This document shows, piece by piece, positions 1 through 7,521 of a stretch of 64,000 nucleotides of DNA. The translations under genes were made by a program, and so were the position numbers. Source of the DNA: Bog-756 sp963713625 (GTDB lineage: Bacteria > Actinomycetota > Acidimicrobiia > Acidimicrobiales > RAAP-2); assembly GCA_963713625.1 (NCBI GenBank), contig CAVQMN010000008.1, forward strand, positions 62,001 through 126,000, in the 5' to 3' direction. The stretch's first letter is position 1, and each line of letters opens with the position of its first letter. The notes beneath the pieces were generated by a model that did not search any database, had not been told where the DNA came from, and saw only the letters and a program-made list of their open reading frames with translations.

Positions 1-1260
1 TGGATCCCGAAGGACGAGTCCCACCGGGAGTGGGCCGTGCTGTCGGCAGAGGCGCCGGAGCTGGCGGCCACTATGCGCCGCTACCTGGTCCAACTCACCA
101 CTTTCCTCGCTCCCCGGAGCGTGGACGTGGCCGACTCCACGCTGCGCCAGCTGGCCCGGTGGCTGGTGGCCGAGACCGATGTGGTGATGGTCGCCGACAT
201 CACCCGGCGCCACGTCGAGGACTACAAGGTCTGGCTGGCCTCACAACCTGGCTGCAAGGGCCCGACCCTGGCCAAGAACACCCAACGCCAGCGTCTTCGG
301 ATGATCCGGATCTTCCTCGAGCGGCTTATCGAATGGGACTGGCCCGAGGCCCACCACCGGAATCCGATTCTCCACGGTGACATCCCCCCTCGACCCAAGC
401 CCCTGCCCAAGTTCCTCTCCGATGAAGACGCCGCCAAGCTCATGGCCGCAGCCCACGCTCACCGCCTGCCCCGCTATCGATTGGTGGTGGTGATGCTCTA
501 TCGGACTGGCATGCGGGCCACCGAGCTCTGCGAGCTGGCCGACGATGCCATCACCGTGCTCGGGGACTCTCACTGGCTCCGGGTCCCCGTCGGCAAACTC
601 CGCAATGACCGGATGATCCCGCTTCACGCCGAGCTTGTCCCCTTGCTGGCGGCGTGGACGGCTGAGAACCACGAACACATCCGGAGCCAGAAGCGGCTGC
701 TGGCTGACGGGCACGCCCCGCTCGACCGGCGCACCGTCCACCGCATCGTGGCCACGACGGCCAGGAAGGCGGGCATCGGGCATGCCCATCCCCACCAGCT
801 TCGTCACACGCTGGCCACCCAGGCCGTCAACCGGGGCATGCGCCTTGAGGCCATCGCCGAGATGCTCGGCCACAAATCGATGGACATGACCCTCGTCTAT
901 GCCCGCATCGCCAACCGGGTCGTGGCCGACGAGTACGCCGCGGTCATGGAGCAGATCGACGCGCTCTACAGGACTGCGGGTCCTTCAGCGGCGCTTCCAG
1001 CCGAGATCGAGACCGCGGCCATGACCCGGCTTCGGAAGGAGGCGGCAGGCCGCATGCTCGGCAATGGCATGTGTTCCCGTCCGGCCGACCTCGACTGCCG
1101 GATCGAATCCGCCTGCGAGACGTGCGCTTATTTCCGGACGGGTCCCGAGTTCGTGCCCGTCCTCCTCCGCCAACGGGATCACGCTAAAGCCCACGGTCAA
1201 TCAGAGAGGGCCACTCTCTTCGAAGACCTCGTCACTCGAGCGACCGAGGAGTCGGCTTGA
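1..1260 (+). CDS. tyrosine recombinase/integrase, 5' end outside window
   Basis: Site-specific DNA recombinase of the tyrosine (phage-integrase) family, likely the integrase of the element in the first 3.5 kb. The reading frame is open to base 1 with no stop, so the gene probably begins upstream; the first in-window start codon is GTG at 37. The N-terminal part is a SAM-like core-binding domain. The catalytic domain shows an Arg box (RTGMRATEL), the HQLRHTLAT box, an LGHKS box and the nucleophile Tyr in LVYARI. A Cys-rich tail (CSRP, DLDC, CETC) follows, as seen in some actinobacterial integrases. It faces the convergent rep gene. Confidence 0.9.
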   Translation, partial: WIPKDESHREWAVLSAEAPELAATMRRYLVQLTTFLAPRSVDVADSTLRQLARWLVAETDVVMVADITRRHVEDYKVWLASQPGCKGPTLAKNTQRQRLRMIRIFLERLIEWDWPEAHHRNPILHGDIPPRPKPLPKFLSDEDAAKLMAAAHAHRLPRYRLVVVMLYRTGMRATELCELADDAITVLGDSHWLRVPVGKLRNDRMIPLHAELVPLLAAWTAENHEHIRSQKRLLADGHAPLDRRTVHRIVATTARKAGIGHAHPHQLRHTLATQAVNRGMRLEAIAEMLGHKSMDMTLVYARIANRVVADEYAAVMEQIDALYRTAGPSAALPAEIETAAMTRLRKEAAGRMLGNGMCSRPADLDCRIESACETCAYFRTGPEFVPVLLRQRDHAKAHGQSERATLFEDLVTRATEESA

Positions 1261-1332
1261 CACGGATTACATGTATAACACCGGATATGGAGCGCCTTTC
1301 GCTCGTCCTGTCCGGGGACTCCCGAAAGCCGC

Positions 1333-2232
1333 TTACCAGCACACCCAGCGGACTGGGGGACCATGCCAGTCCTCCACCGAGTCGGACTCCCACTGGCTCA
1401 GCACCGGGTCGCCGTTCAGGAATGAGCCCACCCACGCAAGTGCCTCAGAAAAGGACCGGAAGAGTCTCCGCACCTCCTCTTCGTTGAAGCCAGTCGACCG
1501 CTCGTATCGATGCTCACCACTTCCCGGCTCCCAGTCTTTTGTGACGTACTTGAGCAGGTAACCCGCAGCCTGGCGAGCGCTGTGGCGAGCTTTGAGTTTG
1601 TTGCCGTCGCTGTCCCGTTTATGCCGAGCGAACCACACGATCCCTCCCCACATCCGTTGGACCTTGTGCTTGTCAATGAACCGCTCCTGAAGCAGCAGAT
1701 GCACGTGATAGCCGTGCCCACCCGGATGGAGCTCGAGCACGTAGAGGTAAGGAAACGCTTCGCCCAACTCGATACGCAACGCCGTAAGAAAGCGGTTGAC
1801 CCGGCGAACGATGGTCGCACGTTCGAACGCCGGCTCTTCGCTTGTCAACGTCCAGTTGACCGTCAGCAGATTTGCAATTGCGTACCGCCTGGCCATTGAT
1901 TTTGTCCGCAGGAGGCTTCTTTTGGCGTTGAGCTTCGCTCTCTCCTCGTCGGCAGTCGCAGACCACGACGTTTTGCCTGACTTCTCGCTAGCAGGCCCCA
2001 CCCAGACGGCGGTTGCTTCTCCCGCTCCTGGCCGTACTGTAGCCAGCACACGCCCACCTACCAGGGACGACTCCCCGCTCTGGCCGATTGTGTCCACTGA
2101 AGGACGGAAAGAAGCCTCGAAGCTCACGGCTCTGCACCAAGGGCAAACGGCGACGCTCGCCGCTGGGCGTTCTCCCCGAATGGGGGGAGAAGCACCCCCC
2201 TTCGGGGAGAAGCCATCCATTGTGTTGGGCAC
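1333..2232 (-). CDS. rolling-circle-type replication initiator (HUH endonuclease)
   Basis: Predicted to nick DNA at an origin and start rolling-circle replication of a plasmid-like element. The 299-residue protein shows the three classical Rep motifs in order: motif I near 125-133 (VNWTLTSEE), the metal-binding HUH motif at 174-181 (GYHVHLLL, His176 and His178), and the Tyr/Lys motif III at 224-230 (GYLLKYV, Tyr225). The first 45 residues are low-complexity and overlap DNA inverted repeats, so the true start may lie downstream of 2232. The only N-terminal cysteines form a CPWC pair. It is convergent with the integrase. The family assignment rests on motifs and I made no database comparison. 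Confidence 0.78.
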   Translation of the reverse strand: MPNTMDGFSPKGGASPPIRGERPAASVAVCPWCRAVSFEASFRPSVDTIGQSGESSLVGGRVLATVRPGAGEATAVWVGPASEKSGKTSWSATADEERAKLNAKRSLLRTKSMARRYAIANLLTVNWTLTSEEPAFERATIVRRVNRFLTALRIELGEAFPYLYVLELHPGGHGYHVHLLLQERFIDKHKVQRMWGGIVWFARHKRDSDGNKLKARHSARQAAGYLLKYVTKDWEPGSGEHRYERSTGFNEEEVRRLFRSFSEALAWVGSFLNGDPVLSQWESDSVEDWHGPPVRWVCW

Positions 2233-2404
2233 ACCTGGCCCGTCAACCCTCTCGCTGCGCTCGGGGTCGGCCTACGGCCTTGACTGGCCAGCTGCGCCGG
2301 AGTCAGCAAGGCGGAGCGACCGCATGCAGCAAAGCTGCATTGCTCTCCGCTCCGCTTGTCCGTTCCGGCGCTGCTGTCCCGCAAGGACAAGTCCACCGCC
2401 GACC
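2160..2404. repeat. nested inverted repeats upstream of rep (candidate replication origin)
   Basis: Several hairpins cluster here. TTCTCCCC at 2170-2177 pairs with GGGGAGAA at 2184-2191, and GGGGAGAAGC recurs directly at 2214-2223. ATGCAGC at 2324-2330 pairs with GCTGCAT at 2334-2340 across an AAA loop, with GCGGAG (2311-2316) and CTCCGC (2345-2350 or 2350-2355) able to extend the stem. Rolling-circle double- and single-strand origins are hairpin-rich and often sit next to rep, so this is a candidate origin. That is an inference; no nick site is identified. Confidence 0.4.
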
Positions 2405-2623
2405 TCATCGAGACACCGACGCCTTGCGAGCCCTTATCCGCTGTCTACGCCGCCTGGTCCGTTCAGCCACCCGACACGACAGGCCCCGACACTTCCACGT
2501 GATGTAGCGATGGCTGGACCCGCTGTCGCAGTCGGTGCCGTCCCCACCGTTCGCCACACATCTGCCCAGCTCCTGGATCGCCTTCCCGCACTCCGAGCAA
2601 TCAGCCACCGTCCGGCTCCGCAT
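2405..2623 (-). CDS. small Cys-rich protein of the mobile element
   Basis: A 72-residue unknown. It contains CSECGKAIQELGRC followed by further Cys and His residues (TDCDSG, WKCRGLSC), a pattern consistent with a zinc ribbon. The C-terminus is very Arg-rich (RTRRRRQRIR). I chose the ATG at 2623, which overlaps the end of the preceding micro-gene by 23 bases. The frame also stays open upstream to a TTG at 2734, giving 109 residues. No function is assigned. A small DNA-binding or plasmid-maintenance protein is possible. It may also not be a real gene. Confidence 0.35.
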   Translation of the reverse strand: MRSRTVADCSECGKAIQELGRCVANGGDGTDCDSGSSHRYITWKCRGLSCRVAERTRRRRQRIRARKASVSR

Positions 2624-2774
2624 GGAGTACCACGTCGCCTGGCCGCCCCCGCCACGCACACTCTGCAGATCCTGCAGGGATCGATCCCAGTTCAGGGTCA
2701 CGGAGCCACCACGTGTGGAACCACCGATCCTCAACCCACCGAATCGATTTGCCGCAGTTCTTGCATTGCTTCAT
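2601..2774 (-). CDS. 57-residue zinc-ribbon-like micro-protein
   Basis: A very short frame that starts MKQCKNCGKSIRW and continues through a Trp-rich stretch (HTWWLRDPELG) to one more Cys (SAEC). The CxxC at the start resembles half of a zinc ribbon. It overlaps the 3' end of the HTH gene by 44 bases and the next micro-gene by 23, like tightly packed plasmid or phage operons. An AGGG sequence lies about ten bases before the ATG. The N-terminal sequence looks protein-like, but the small size keeps confidence modest. The function is unknown. Confidence 0.4.
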   Translation of the reverse strand: MKQCKNCGKSIRWVEDRWFHTWWLRDPELGSIPAGSAECAWRGRPGDVVLHAEPDGG

Positions 2775-2967
2775 GGCTCTGCCCTTTCAGTTGACTTCCT
2801 TGCTTGACAACCGTCCGATACAACTGGGCCCTTGAAATGCCCATGGCATACGCAATTGCCGTTCGAGACAGGTTCTCAGTGACCGCCCGGACCGCCACTT
2901 CCTCGATCTGTCGATCGAGGACAGTCCGGGCGTGGACGAGAGCACGCAGCTCTTCCAGCGCCGTCAT
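2731..2967 (-). CDS. small helix-turn-helix protein
   Basis: A 78-residue protein. A helical N-terminus with many Leu, Ala and Glu residues is followed by a helix-turn-helix around residues 38-57 (SRTAIAYAMGISRAQLYRTV). This arrangement is typical of small plasmid or phage regulators and of resolvase-like HTH domains. I chose the ATG at 2967 because it overlaps the TGA of the upstream gene (ATGA, 2964-2967), which implies translational coupling. A GTG at 2982 is the alternative. It could be the copy-number or transfer regulator of the element, but no target is known. Confidence 0.65.
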   Translation of the reverse strand: MTALEELRALVHARTVLDRQIEEVAVRAVTENLSRTAIAYAMGISRAQLYRTVVKQGSQLKGQSHEAMQELRQIDSVG

Positions 2968-3395
2968 TGCTCCGCCAACCACCGTTCGGAGATCCGTTCC
3001 TCACGCTCAGCCCGGCTGAGTCGGGGGAGCGGGAGCCGGTCCGCAGATTCAATGCCGTGCGCCTTAGCAACACGCTTGACCACCACGGCTGCACCGACAG
3101 CCGTAGCTGAGGGTCGGCGAGAGAACTCGCCCAATTCGTAGAGAAGGTCTCGATAGAACGCTTCTAGAGAATTTCCGCCTGATGATGCTGACACGACGAG
3201 CCCCGCTGGATCGAACGAACTGGTGTTGGGAGGTCTTCCCGTAGCGGGGGTTCCCCGCAGCAGGGGGTTTCCCTGCGACTGCCCATGCCCATCTCGGGCC
3301 TCTAGGTTTCGGGCCTCACGCCCACCAATTTCGCTGCCGCACTGCGGCTCAATGTCTCGACCAGGACCGTAACACTTTCCGTCCCGCCAATGCAA
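2964..3395 (-). CDS. unknown protein, first gene of the mobile-element operon
   Basis: Unrecognised, up to 143 residues from a TTG at 3395. The C-terminal half (from SLEAFYRDLLYELGEF) is predicted helical and charged, ending LSRAEREERISERWL. The N-terminal part holds two Cys (GKCYGPG, EPQCGSE). In-frame coding-like sequence without a standard start codon continues upstream to a stop at 3456-3458, so the real start is unclear and the gene could be 5'-damaged. Its stop overlaps the ATG of the HTH gene, so the two are probably co-transcribed leftward toward rep. Confidence 0.45.
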   Translation of the reverse strand: MHWRDGKCYGPGRDIEPQCGSEIGGREARNLEARDGHGQSQGNPLLRGTPATGRPPNTSSFDPAGLVVSASSGGNSLEAFYRDLLYELGEFSRRPSATAVGAAVVVKRVAKAHGIESADRLPLPRLSRAEREERISERWLAEQ

Positions 3396-3445
3396 ACAGG
3401 CGTTCGATCTGTCTCCGTCTGACTTAACGTAATTCTTTACTTGAC

Positions 3446-3459
3446 ATAATATACATTAT
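3446..3459. promoter_or_regulatory. AT-rich palindrome, possible operator/promoter of the element
   Basis: ATAAT-nnnn-ATTAT inverted repeat inside an AT-rich island in otherwise GC-rich DNA. It sits just upstream of the leftward mobile-element operon and downstream of the 116-residue zinc-ribbon gene. It could be a promoter with an operator for the HTH protein. No well-spaced -35/-10 pair stands out. Confidence 0.35.
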
Positions 3460-3483
3460 CGGCGGTTTGAGGAGAGGGGCCGG

Positions 3484-3834
3484 TCAGTCCCTGACGGGCT
3501 CCACGACCACTCCCACCAGGTCTCTTGCCGGATCGCAGAGATGCTCGAATGCCTCCCGGTAGGCCTTGGCGCCGGCGTTTTGGGCCAGATCGGCATCGCA
3601 ATCCTCGAGCGCCGATTCGAGTCGGTACAGACGATCGTGCAACTTCGCCAGATCAGATTCACTGACGATGACCTGTCCGGCGGGAACGCCCAACGCGTCA
3701 GACCGGAGACGGGCTTCATAAGCCCGCTGGCGATGCGACCGGCAGCAGAACCTCCGGTGCCGTCCCGGGCCGGGGTTCTGGGCCAGGGGACGGTTGCACC
3801 ACCCGCACCTGTCACTGTCCGGTGATTTCGTCAC
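3484..3834 (-). CDS. small zinc-ribbon protein (CGWC...CCRSHRQRAYEAR type)
   Basis: A 116-residue protein with an N-terminal zinc-ribbon pattern: CGWC near residues 10-13, then RFCCRSHRQRAYEARLR around 28-44. A helical, acidic region with regular Leu spacing (LAKLHDRLYRLESALEDCD) follows, which may form a coiled coil. The arrangement matches a small conserved actinobacterial family of unknown role that I recognise only by the CR..HRQRAYEAR signature. It lies just outside the AT-rich palindrome and may be chromosomal or part of the element. No function is assigned. Confidence 0.7.
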   Translation of the reverse strand: MTKSPDSDRCGWCNRPLAQNPGPGRHRRFCCRSHRQRAYEARLRSDALGVPAGQVIVSESDLAKLHDRLYRLESALEDCDADLAQNAGAKAYREAFEHLCDPARDLVGVVVEPVRD

Positions 3835-3935
3835 TGTGACGATATTAACGGTTTCGGGAGGTGCAGAGGTGAATGACCGATCCTCTGACCGGCCGTCGCC
3901 ATGTCGGCGTTGTCGCCCGCCTCCGAGCGGTGTGT

Positions 3936-4376
3936 CTACCTGGGGTCGAGGGCGACGACCGGGATGACCCGGTCGGTCTTCTCCTGGTACTCGGCGAAGC
4001 CGGGGTACCTGCTCGCCTGTTCCGCGTAGATCCGATCCCGGTCGGCGCCGGTCAGCGGAGTGGCAACCACATCGACGACATCGGAACCGACCTCGATGGA
4101 CGCTTCCGGATGGGCCAGCAGGTTGTGGTACCAGTCCGGGTTGGTCGGAGCGCCAGCCTTGGAGGCGAAGACGTAGCGCCGCCCGTCGTCGTCCAGGTAC
4201 ATCATGGGGTTCACCCGGGTCTTTCCCGATTTGGCCCCGACGGTGGTGAGCAGCAGCATCGGCGCCCCCTCGAAATTGCCACCGACCTTGCCCCCGTTGG
4301 CCCGGAACTCCTCGATGATCGGGGTGTTGAAATCGTCCATCTCAGCCATGACCTTCTCCGATTCTGAATCTGACAT
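3936..4376 (-). CDS. deazaflavin (F420)-dependent nitroreductase family protein
   Basis: A 146-residue protein of the Ddn/split beta-barrel family, expected to use reduced F420 to reduce an undefined small substrate. Visible features are LLLTTVGAKSGKTRVNPM (around 41-58), the ADPDWYHNL-like segment here written PTNPDWYHNLLAHPE, and the C-terminal RYPGFAEYQEKT region. The window also encodes FbiC, so F420 should be available. The start at 4376 gives the longest sensible protein. A second ATG at 4349 has a better GGAG ribosome-binding site six bases upstream and may be the real start. Confidence 0.85.
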   Translation of the reverse strand: MSDSESEKVMAEMDDFNTPIIEEFRANGGKVGGNFEGAPMLLLTTVGAKSGKTRVNPMMYLDDDGRRYVFASKAGAPTNPDWYHNLLAHPEASIEVGSDVVDVVATPLTGADRDRIYAEQASRYPGFAEYQEKTDRVIPVVALDPR

Positions 4377-4615
4377 CCGCAACGTTCGTCGACGGCATGC
4401 CTGCCGGTTTCGGCTCATCCTACGAGAGAGCGGCCTCCGGTCAGACGGCGGCAAGGGCCGGGCGGGTCGGGCCCGCCTCCCCCCTCCCCCGCTCGCGCAC
4501 ACCCCACCCCTCCACCCCGGCTGAGTCGGCGGTGCCACCCTGACCGCGCACCGAGCCCTCACCCGACGGCACGGCCCGGCCTCTCCGGCGGTAATCTCGG
4601 CCGAGGAGCGCTGCC

Positions 4616-4882
4616 ATGGAATTCGACCCTGACGATTTCGACGCCGACGATCTGATCTTCGACGATCTCTACAACGACGAAGCCTTCTTCCGCACCTGTG
4701 GGAAGTGCGGCGCCCGCACCACGCCACGGTGGTCCGAGTCGGCCAGCCTCGAGGAGGCCCGACGGTACGGGTGGCGCCGGGTGGCTGCCTCCGACAGACC
4801 CGGGGCCCGGAGGATGGACCTGTGCGGCCGGTGTGCGGACGAGGCCGGGTTCGGGCCGCCGATGGCCCGCTGGGGCTACTGA
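4616..4882 (+). CDS. small acidic zinc-ribbon protein
   Basis: An 88-residue protein that begins with an Asp-rich stretch (DPDDFDADDLIFDD). It carries two CxxC knuckles, TCGKCGA near residue 28 and LCGRCADE near residue 70, so it probably binds one zinc ion. A GAGGAG ribbon of Shine-Dalgarno type lies seven bases before the ATG. Its stop abuts or overlaps the start of the nitronate monooxygenase gene, so the two may be co-translated. The family is not recognised and no function is assigned. Confidence 0.65.
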   Translation: MEFDPDDFDADDLIFDDLYNDEAFFRTCGKCGARTTPRWSESASLEEARRYGWRRVAASDRPGARRMDLCGRCADEAGFGPPMARWGY

Positions 4883-5907
4883 TTCCACCGATCCTGCCCG
4901 GTGAACTGCCGGTCATCCAGGCCCCCATGGCCGGGGGACCGTCGACTCCGGAGCTGACCGCGGCGGTGGCCGCGGCCGGTGGCTACGGCTTCGTCGCCGC
5001 CGGCTATCTGTCCGCCGACGGGCTCCGGCAGGCCATCTCGGCCACCCGCGCCCTCACCGGCGAGCCGTTCGGGGTCAACCTCTTCGTTCCGTCCGCCCCC
5101 GGCGATCCTGATGCGGTGGCCCGCTATGGGCGCGAGCTCGAGCCCGAAGCCAACCGGCTCGGAGTCGAGCTCGGGGATCCTCGCTGGGACGATGACGACT
5201 TCGACGCCAAGCTCGATGTCGTGGAGGCCGAGCGCATCCATCTGGTCAGCTTCACCTTCGGCTGTCCGTCGGCGGTGACGGTGGAGCGGCTCCACCGTGC
5301 CGGCTCCGCGGTGGCGGTGACCGTGACGTCGGTCCCCGAGGCCCGGGCCGCCATGGCCGTCGGCCCCGACGTCCTCACCGTGCAGGGAACCGAGGCCGGC
5401 GGTCATCAGGGCGCCTTCCTCGACCTCGAGCCGGCCACCCGGCCGTTGCTCCCGTTGCTGCTCGACATCCGGGCCACCACCGATCTCCCCCTCATCGGGA
5501 GCGGCGGCATCATGTCCGGTGCCGACGGCGCTGCCGCACTCGAGGCCGGCGCGGTCGCCGTGCAGATCGGCACGGCACTCCTGTGCACGCCGGAGGCGGG
5601 CACCTCCCTCCCCTACCGGCGCGCCCTGCGCGACGGGCGCTACACCGACACCATGTTGACCCGCGCCTTCAGCGGTCGCTTCGCCCGTGGGCTGGCCAAC
5701 GAGTTCGCGCTCGACCATGACGGGCAGGCCCCACAGGCCTATCCCGAGGTCCATCACCTCACCCGTCCCCTGCGCACCGCCGCCACCCGGGCCGACGATC
5801 CGAGCGTTCCCAACCTCTGGGCCGGTACCGGATGGAGGGCCCTGACCAGCGAACCGGCCGGGTCCCTCGTCCGACTGATCGCGGCCGGCATGGTCAGCGC
5901 CGGGTAG
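4831..5907 (+). CDS. nitronate monooxygenase family FMN enzyme
   Basis: TIM-barrel flavoenzyme related to nitronate monooxygenase and 2-nitropropane dioxygenase, which oxidises alkyl nitronates. Family marks are VIQAPMAGGPSTPEL near the N-terminus, the catalytic-His segment GTEAGGHQGAF, and the FMN-phosphate loop IGSGGIMSG followed by AVQIGTALL. The start is uncertain. The GTG at 4831 is the nearest standard codon, while CTG at 4879, overlapping the previous gene's stop, would fit the usual N-terminal length better. It lies downstream of the small acidic zinc-ribbon gene on the same strand. Confidence 0.88.
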   Translation: MCGRGRVRAADGPLGLLIPPILPGELPVIQAPMAGGPSTPELTAAVAAAGGYGFVAAGYLSADGLRQAISATRALTGEPFGVNLFVPSAPGDPDAVARYGRELEPEANRLGVELGDPRWDDDDFDAKLDVVEAERIHLVSFTFGCPSAVTVERLHRAGSAVAVTVTSVPEARAAMAVGPDVLTVQGTEAGGHQGAFLDLEPATRPLLPLLLDIRATTDLPLIGSGGIMSGADGAAALEAGAVAVQIGTALLCTPEAGTSLPYRRALRDGRYTDTMLTRAFSGRFARGLANEFALDHDGQAPQAYPEVHHLTRPLRTAATRADDPSVPNLWAGTGWRALTSEPAGSLVRLIAAGMVSAG

Positions 5908-5933
5908 CACCAGCCCGGGTCCGACCTCGGCAA

Positions 5934-6707
5934 CTACTCCTCGGCGGCGTTGATGTCGTCGGCGAGCACGGCCTCGACCTCGTCGACTTCGGAGAAGGCC
6001 GCCGCCAGCTCGTTGATGGAGGCTTTCCCGTGGACGTGCAGCGTGACCTCGGCGATGGCCCGTCCCGATTCAGGGTCGTGGGACCGGGCCCGCCCATGAT
6101 CGACGGATTCCGTCGACACCTCGTCGATGGCGAACCCCCGCTCGGTGGCCACCTGGAGCAGGTGACGCAGAATGCCCCGGCCGTCCGGATAGCGGACACG
6201 GATCATGGAGACGGCGGTGGATGACTGGGGCAGACGATGGGTCACCGCCGGGAAGACGAGGGCCACCACGAAGTAGATACCGGTGGTCATGGTGGCCAAC
6301 ACCGGCAGTCCGGCCCCCGACGCGGCACCCACCGCCGCGGTGACCCAGATGGCGGCCGCCGTGGTGAGACCGCGCACCGAGTCCCGCCGCACGAAGATGA
6401 GTCCGGCCCCGAGGAATCCCACTCCGGTCACGATCTGGGCGGCCACCCGGGAGGGATCCAGAATGACCCGCCCCGGTTCCAGCACGTCGTTGAACCCGTA
6501 CTTGCTGATCAGCATGAACAGCGCCGCGCCGACACCGACCAGGGTGTGGGTGCGAAGTCCGGCGCTCTTTTGCCGCATCTCCCGCTCCAGACCGATGAGG
6601 GCGGAGAGCGCCAGGGCCAGTCCCAGCTCCCCCACCTGCTGCCAACCCTCGATGTTGGGCGAGCCGGTCCCGAACAGGCGGGGAGTCATCAGGACGATCT
6701 GGTGCAT
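5934..6707 (-). CDS. MgtC/SapB family membrane protein
   Basis: A 257-residue membrane protein with an MgtC-type N-terminal domain. The family signature GLEREMRQKSAGLRTH follows the first helix, with further transmembrane segments rich in Gly, Ala and Val (GVGAALFMLI, AAQIVTGVGFLGAGLIF, AAAIWVTAAVGAA). The soluble C-terminal region (from RVRYPDGRG) resembles an ACT-like regulatory domain. MgtC proteins are linked to magnesium limitation and acid tolerance, but the molecular role here is unknown. A TACCCT hexamer lies six bases before the ATG, which supports this start on a leaderless message. Confidence 0.88.
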   Translation of the reverse strand: MHQIVLMTPRLFGTGSPNIEGWQQVGELGLALALSALIGLEREMRQKSAGLRTHTLVGVGAALFMLISKYGFNDVLEPGRVILDPSRVAAQIVTGVGFLGAGLIFVRRDSVRGLTTAAAIWVTAAVGAASGAGLPVLATMTTGIYFVVALVFPAVTHRLPQSSTAVSMIRVRYPDGRGILRHLLQVATERGFAIDEVSTESVDHGRARSHDPESGRAIAEVTLHVHGKASINELAAAFSEVDEVEAVLADDINAAEE

Positions 6708-6713
6708 CCGATG

Positions 6714-6719
6714 AGGGTA
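6714..6719 (-). promoter_or_regulatory. TANNNT -10-like element of mgtC-like gene
   Basis: On the minus strand this reads TACCCT and ends six bases before the ATG at 6707. No Shine-Dalgarno sequence is present. The spacing fits transcription starting at or next to the start codon. No clear -35 box was found. Confidence 0.4.
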
Positions 6720-6790
6720 ATCGGAAGGTGAACAGAAGATGAACGTTATGAAAACAACAGACGACGGCTGGGCCCGGGTCGGACCGCCCT

Positions 6791-7423
6791 CTACTCCTCC
6801 GCAGGCCAGGGGTGCTGGTCACCGTCGATGACCGTGACCAGCCCGCTCAGACCCATCCGTTCCGCCGAACGGGCCTTGCGCCCGTGATCCCCGGGCGTTC
6901 CGAGGTTGACCCAACCCAGCAGCTGCTCGTGTTCGGTGAGGCCGAAAAAGGCCTCCACCGGTTGGGTGTCCAGGACCGCCGCGCTCTTCCACACCGCCCC
7001 GAAACCGAGGGCGGTGGCGGCCAGGACGATGGCGTACCCCGTGCACGAGGCCGAGGCCACCTGTTCCCACACCGGCACGTTGTTCGAGGGGTCGGGGGAG
7101 GCGATCACCGCCACCGAGCAGGGGGCGGCAAAGGCTTTCCCCCGCATCTTGGCCACCATGGCCTCGGGGAGGTCCTGGCCCCGCGAGGCGTGCAACCCCG
7201 CCACCAGGGCGTCCCCCATCCGGTCCTTTCCCGGCCCGGAGACCACGACGAAGCGCCATGGTTGCAGCCCACCGTGATCCGGGACGGTCGTGGCCGCTTC
7301 GAGGATCTGGGCCAGAGACCGGTCATCGGGTGCCTGCCCGTCACGGTCCGGTTCGGGCCGGGGCGCGGCCAGCCCGTCGATCCCCAGGGCACGGCCGGCG
7401 TCGCCATGAGCTGTCGTCGTCAT
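6791..7423 (-). CDS. nitroreductase family protein
   Basis: A 210-residue FMN-dependent nitroreductase-fold protein of the short YdjA-like kind. Recognisable parts are VPDHGGLQPWRFVVV near residue 47 (FMN-binding N-terminal loop), the helix around QVASASCTGYAIVLAATALGFGAVW, and the C-terminal LGWVNLGTPGD segment. It probably reduces a nitro or quinone compound with NAD(P)H, but the substrate cannot be read from sequence. An AAAGG stretch upstream of the ATG may act as ribosome-binding site. It is transcribed leftward and separated from the mgtC-like gene by about 80 bases. Confidence 0.87.
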   Translation of the reverse strand: MTTTAHGDAGRALGIDGLAAPRPEPDRDGQAPDDRSLAQILEAATTVPDHGGLQPWRFVVVSGPGKDRMGDALVAGLHASRGQDLPEAMVAKMRGKAFAAPCSVAVIASPDPSNNVPVWEQVASASCTGYAIVLAATALGFGAVWKSAAVLDTQPVEAFFGLTEHEQLLGWVNLGTPGDHGRKARSAERMGLSGLVTVIDGDQHPWPAEE

Positions 7424-7521
7424 CTTCGGGCCTTTCGTCTCGCCGTCCGCACCATGGGTACCCCCGTGAGCGTAGAGCCCGCGGGTGCGGCTCCGGACCC
7501 GGGCCCGCCCGCCGGGCCCGC

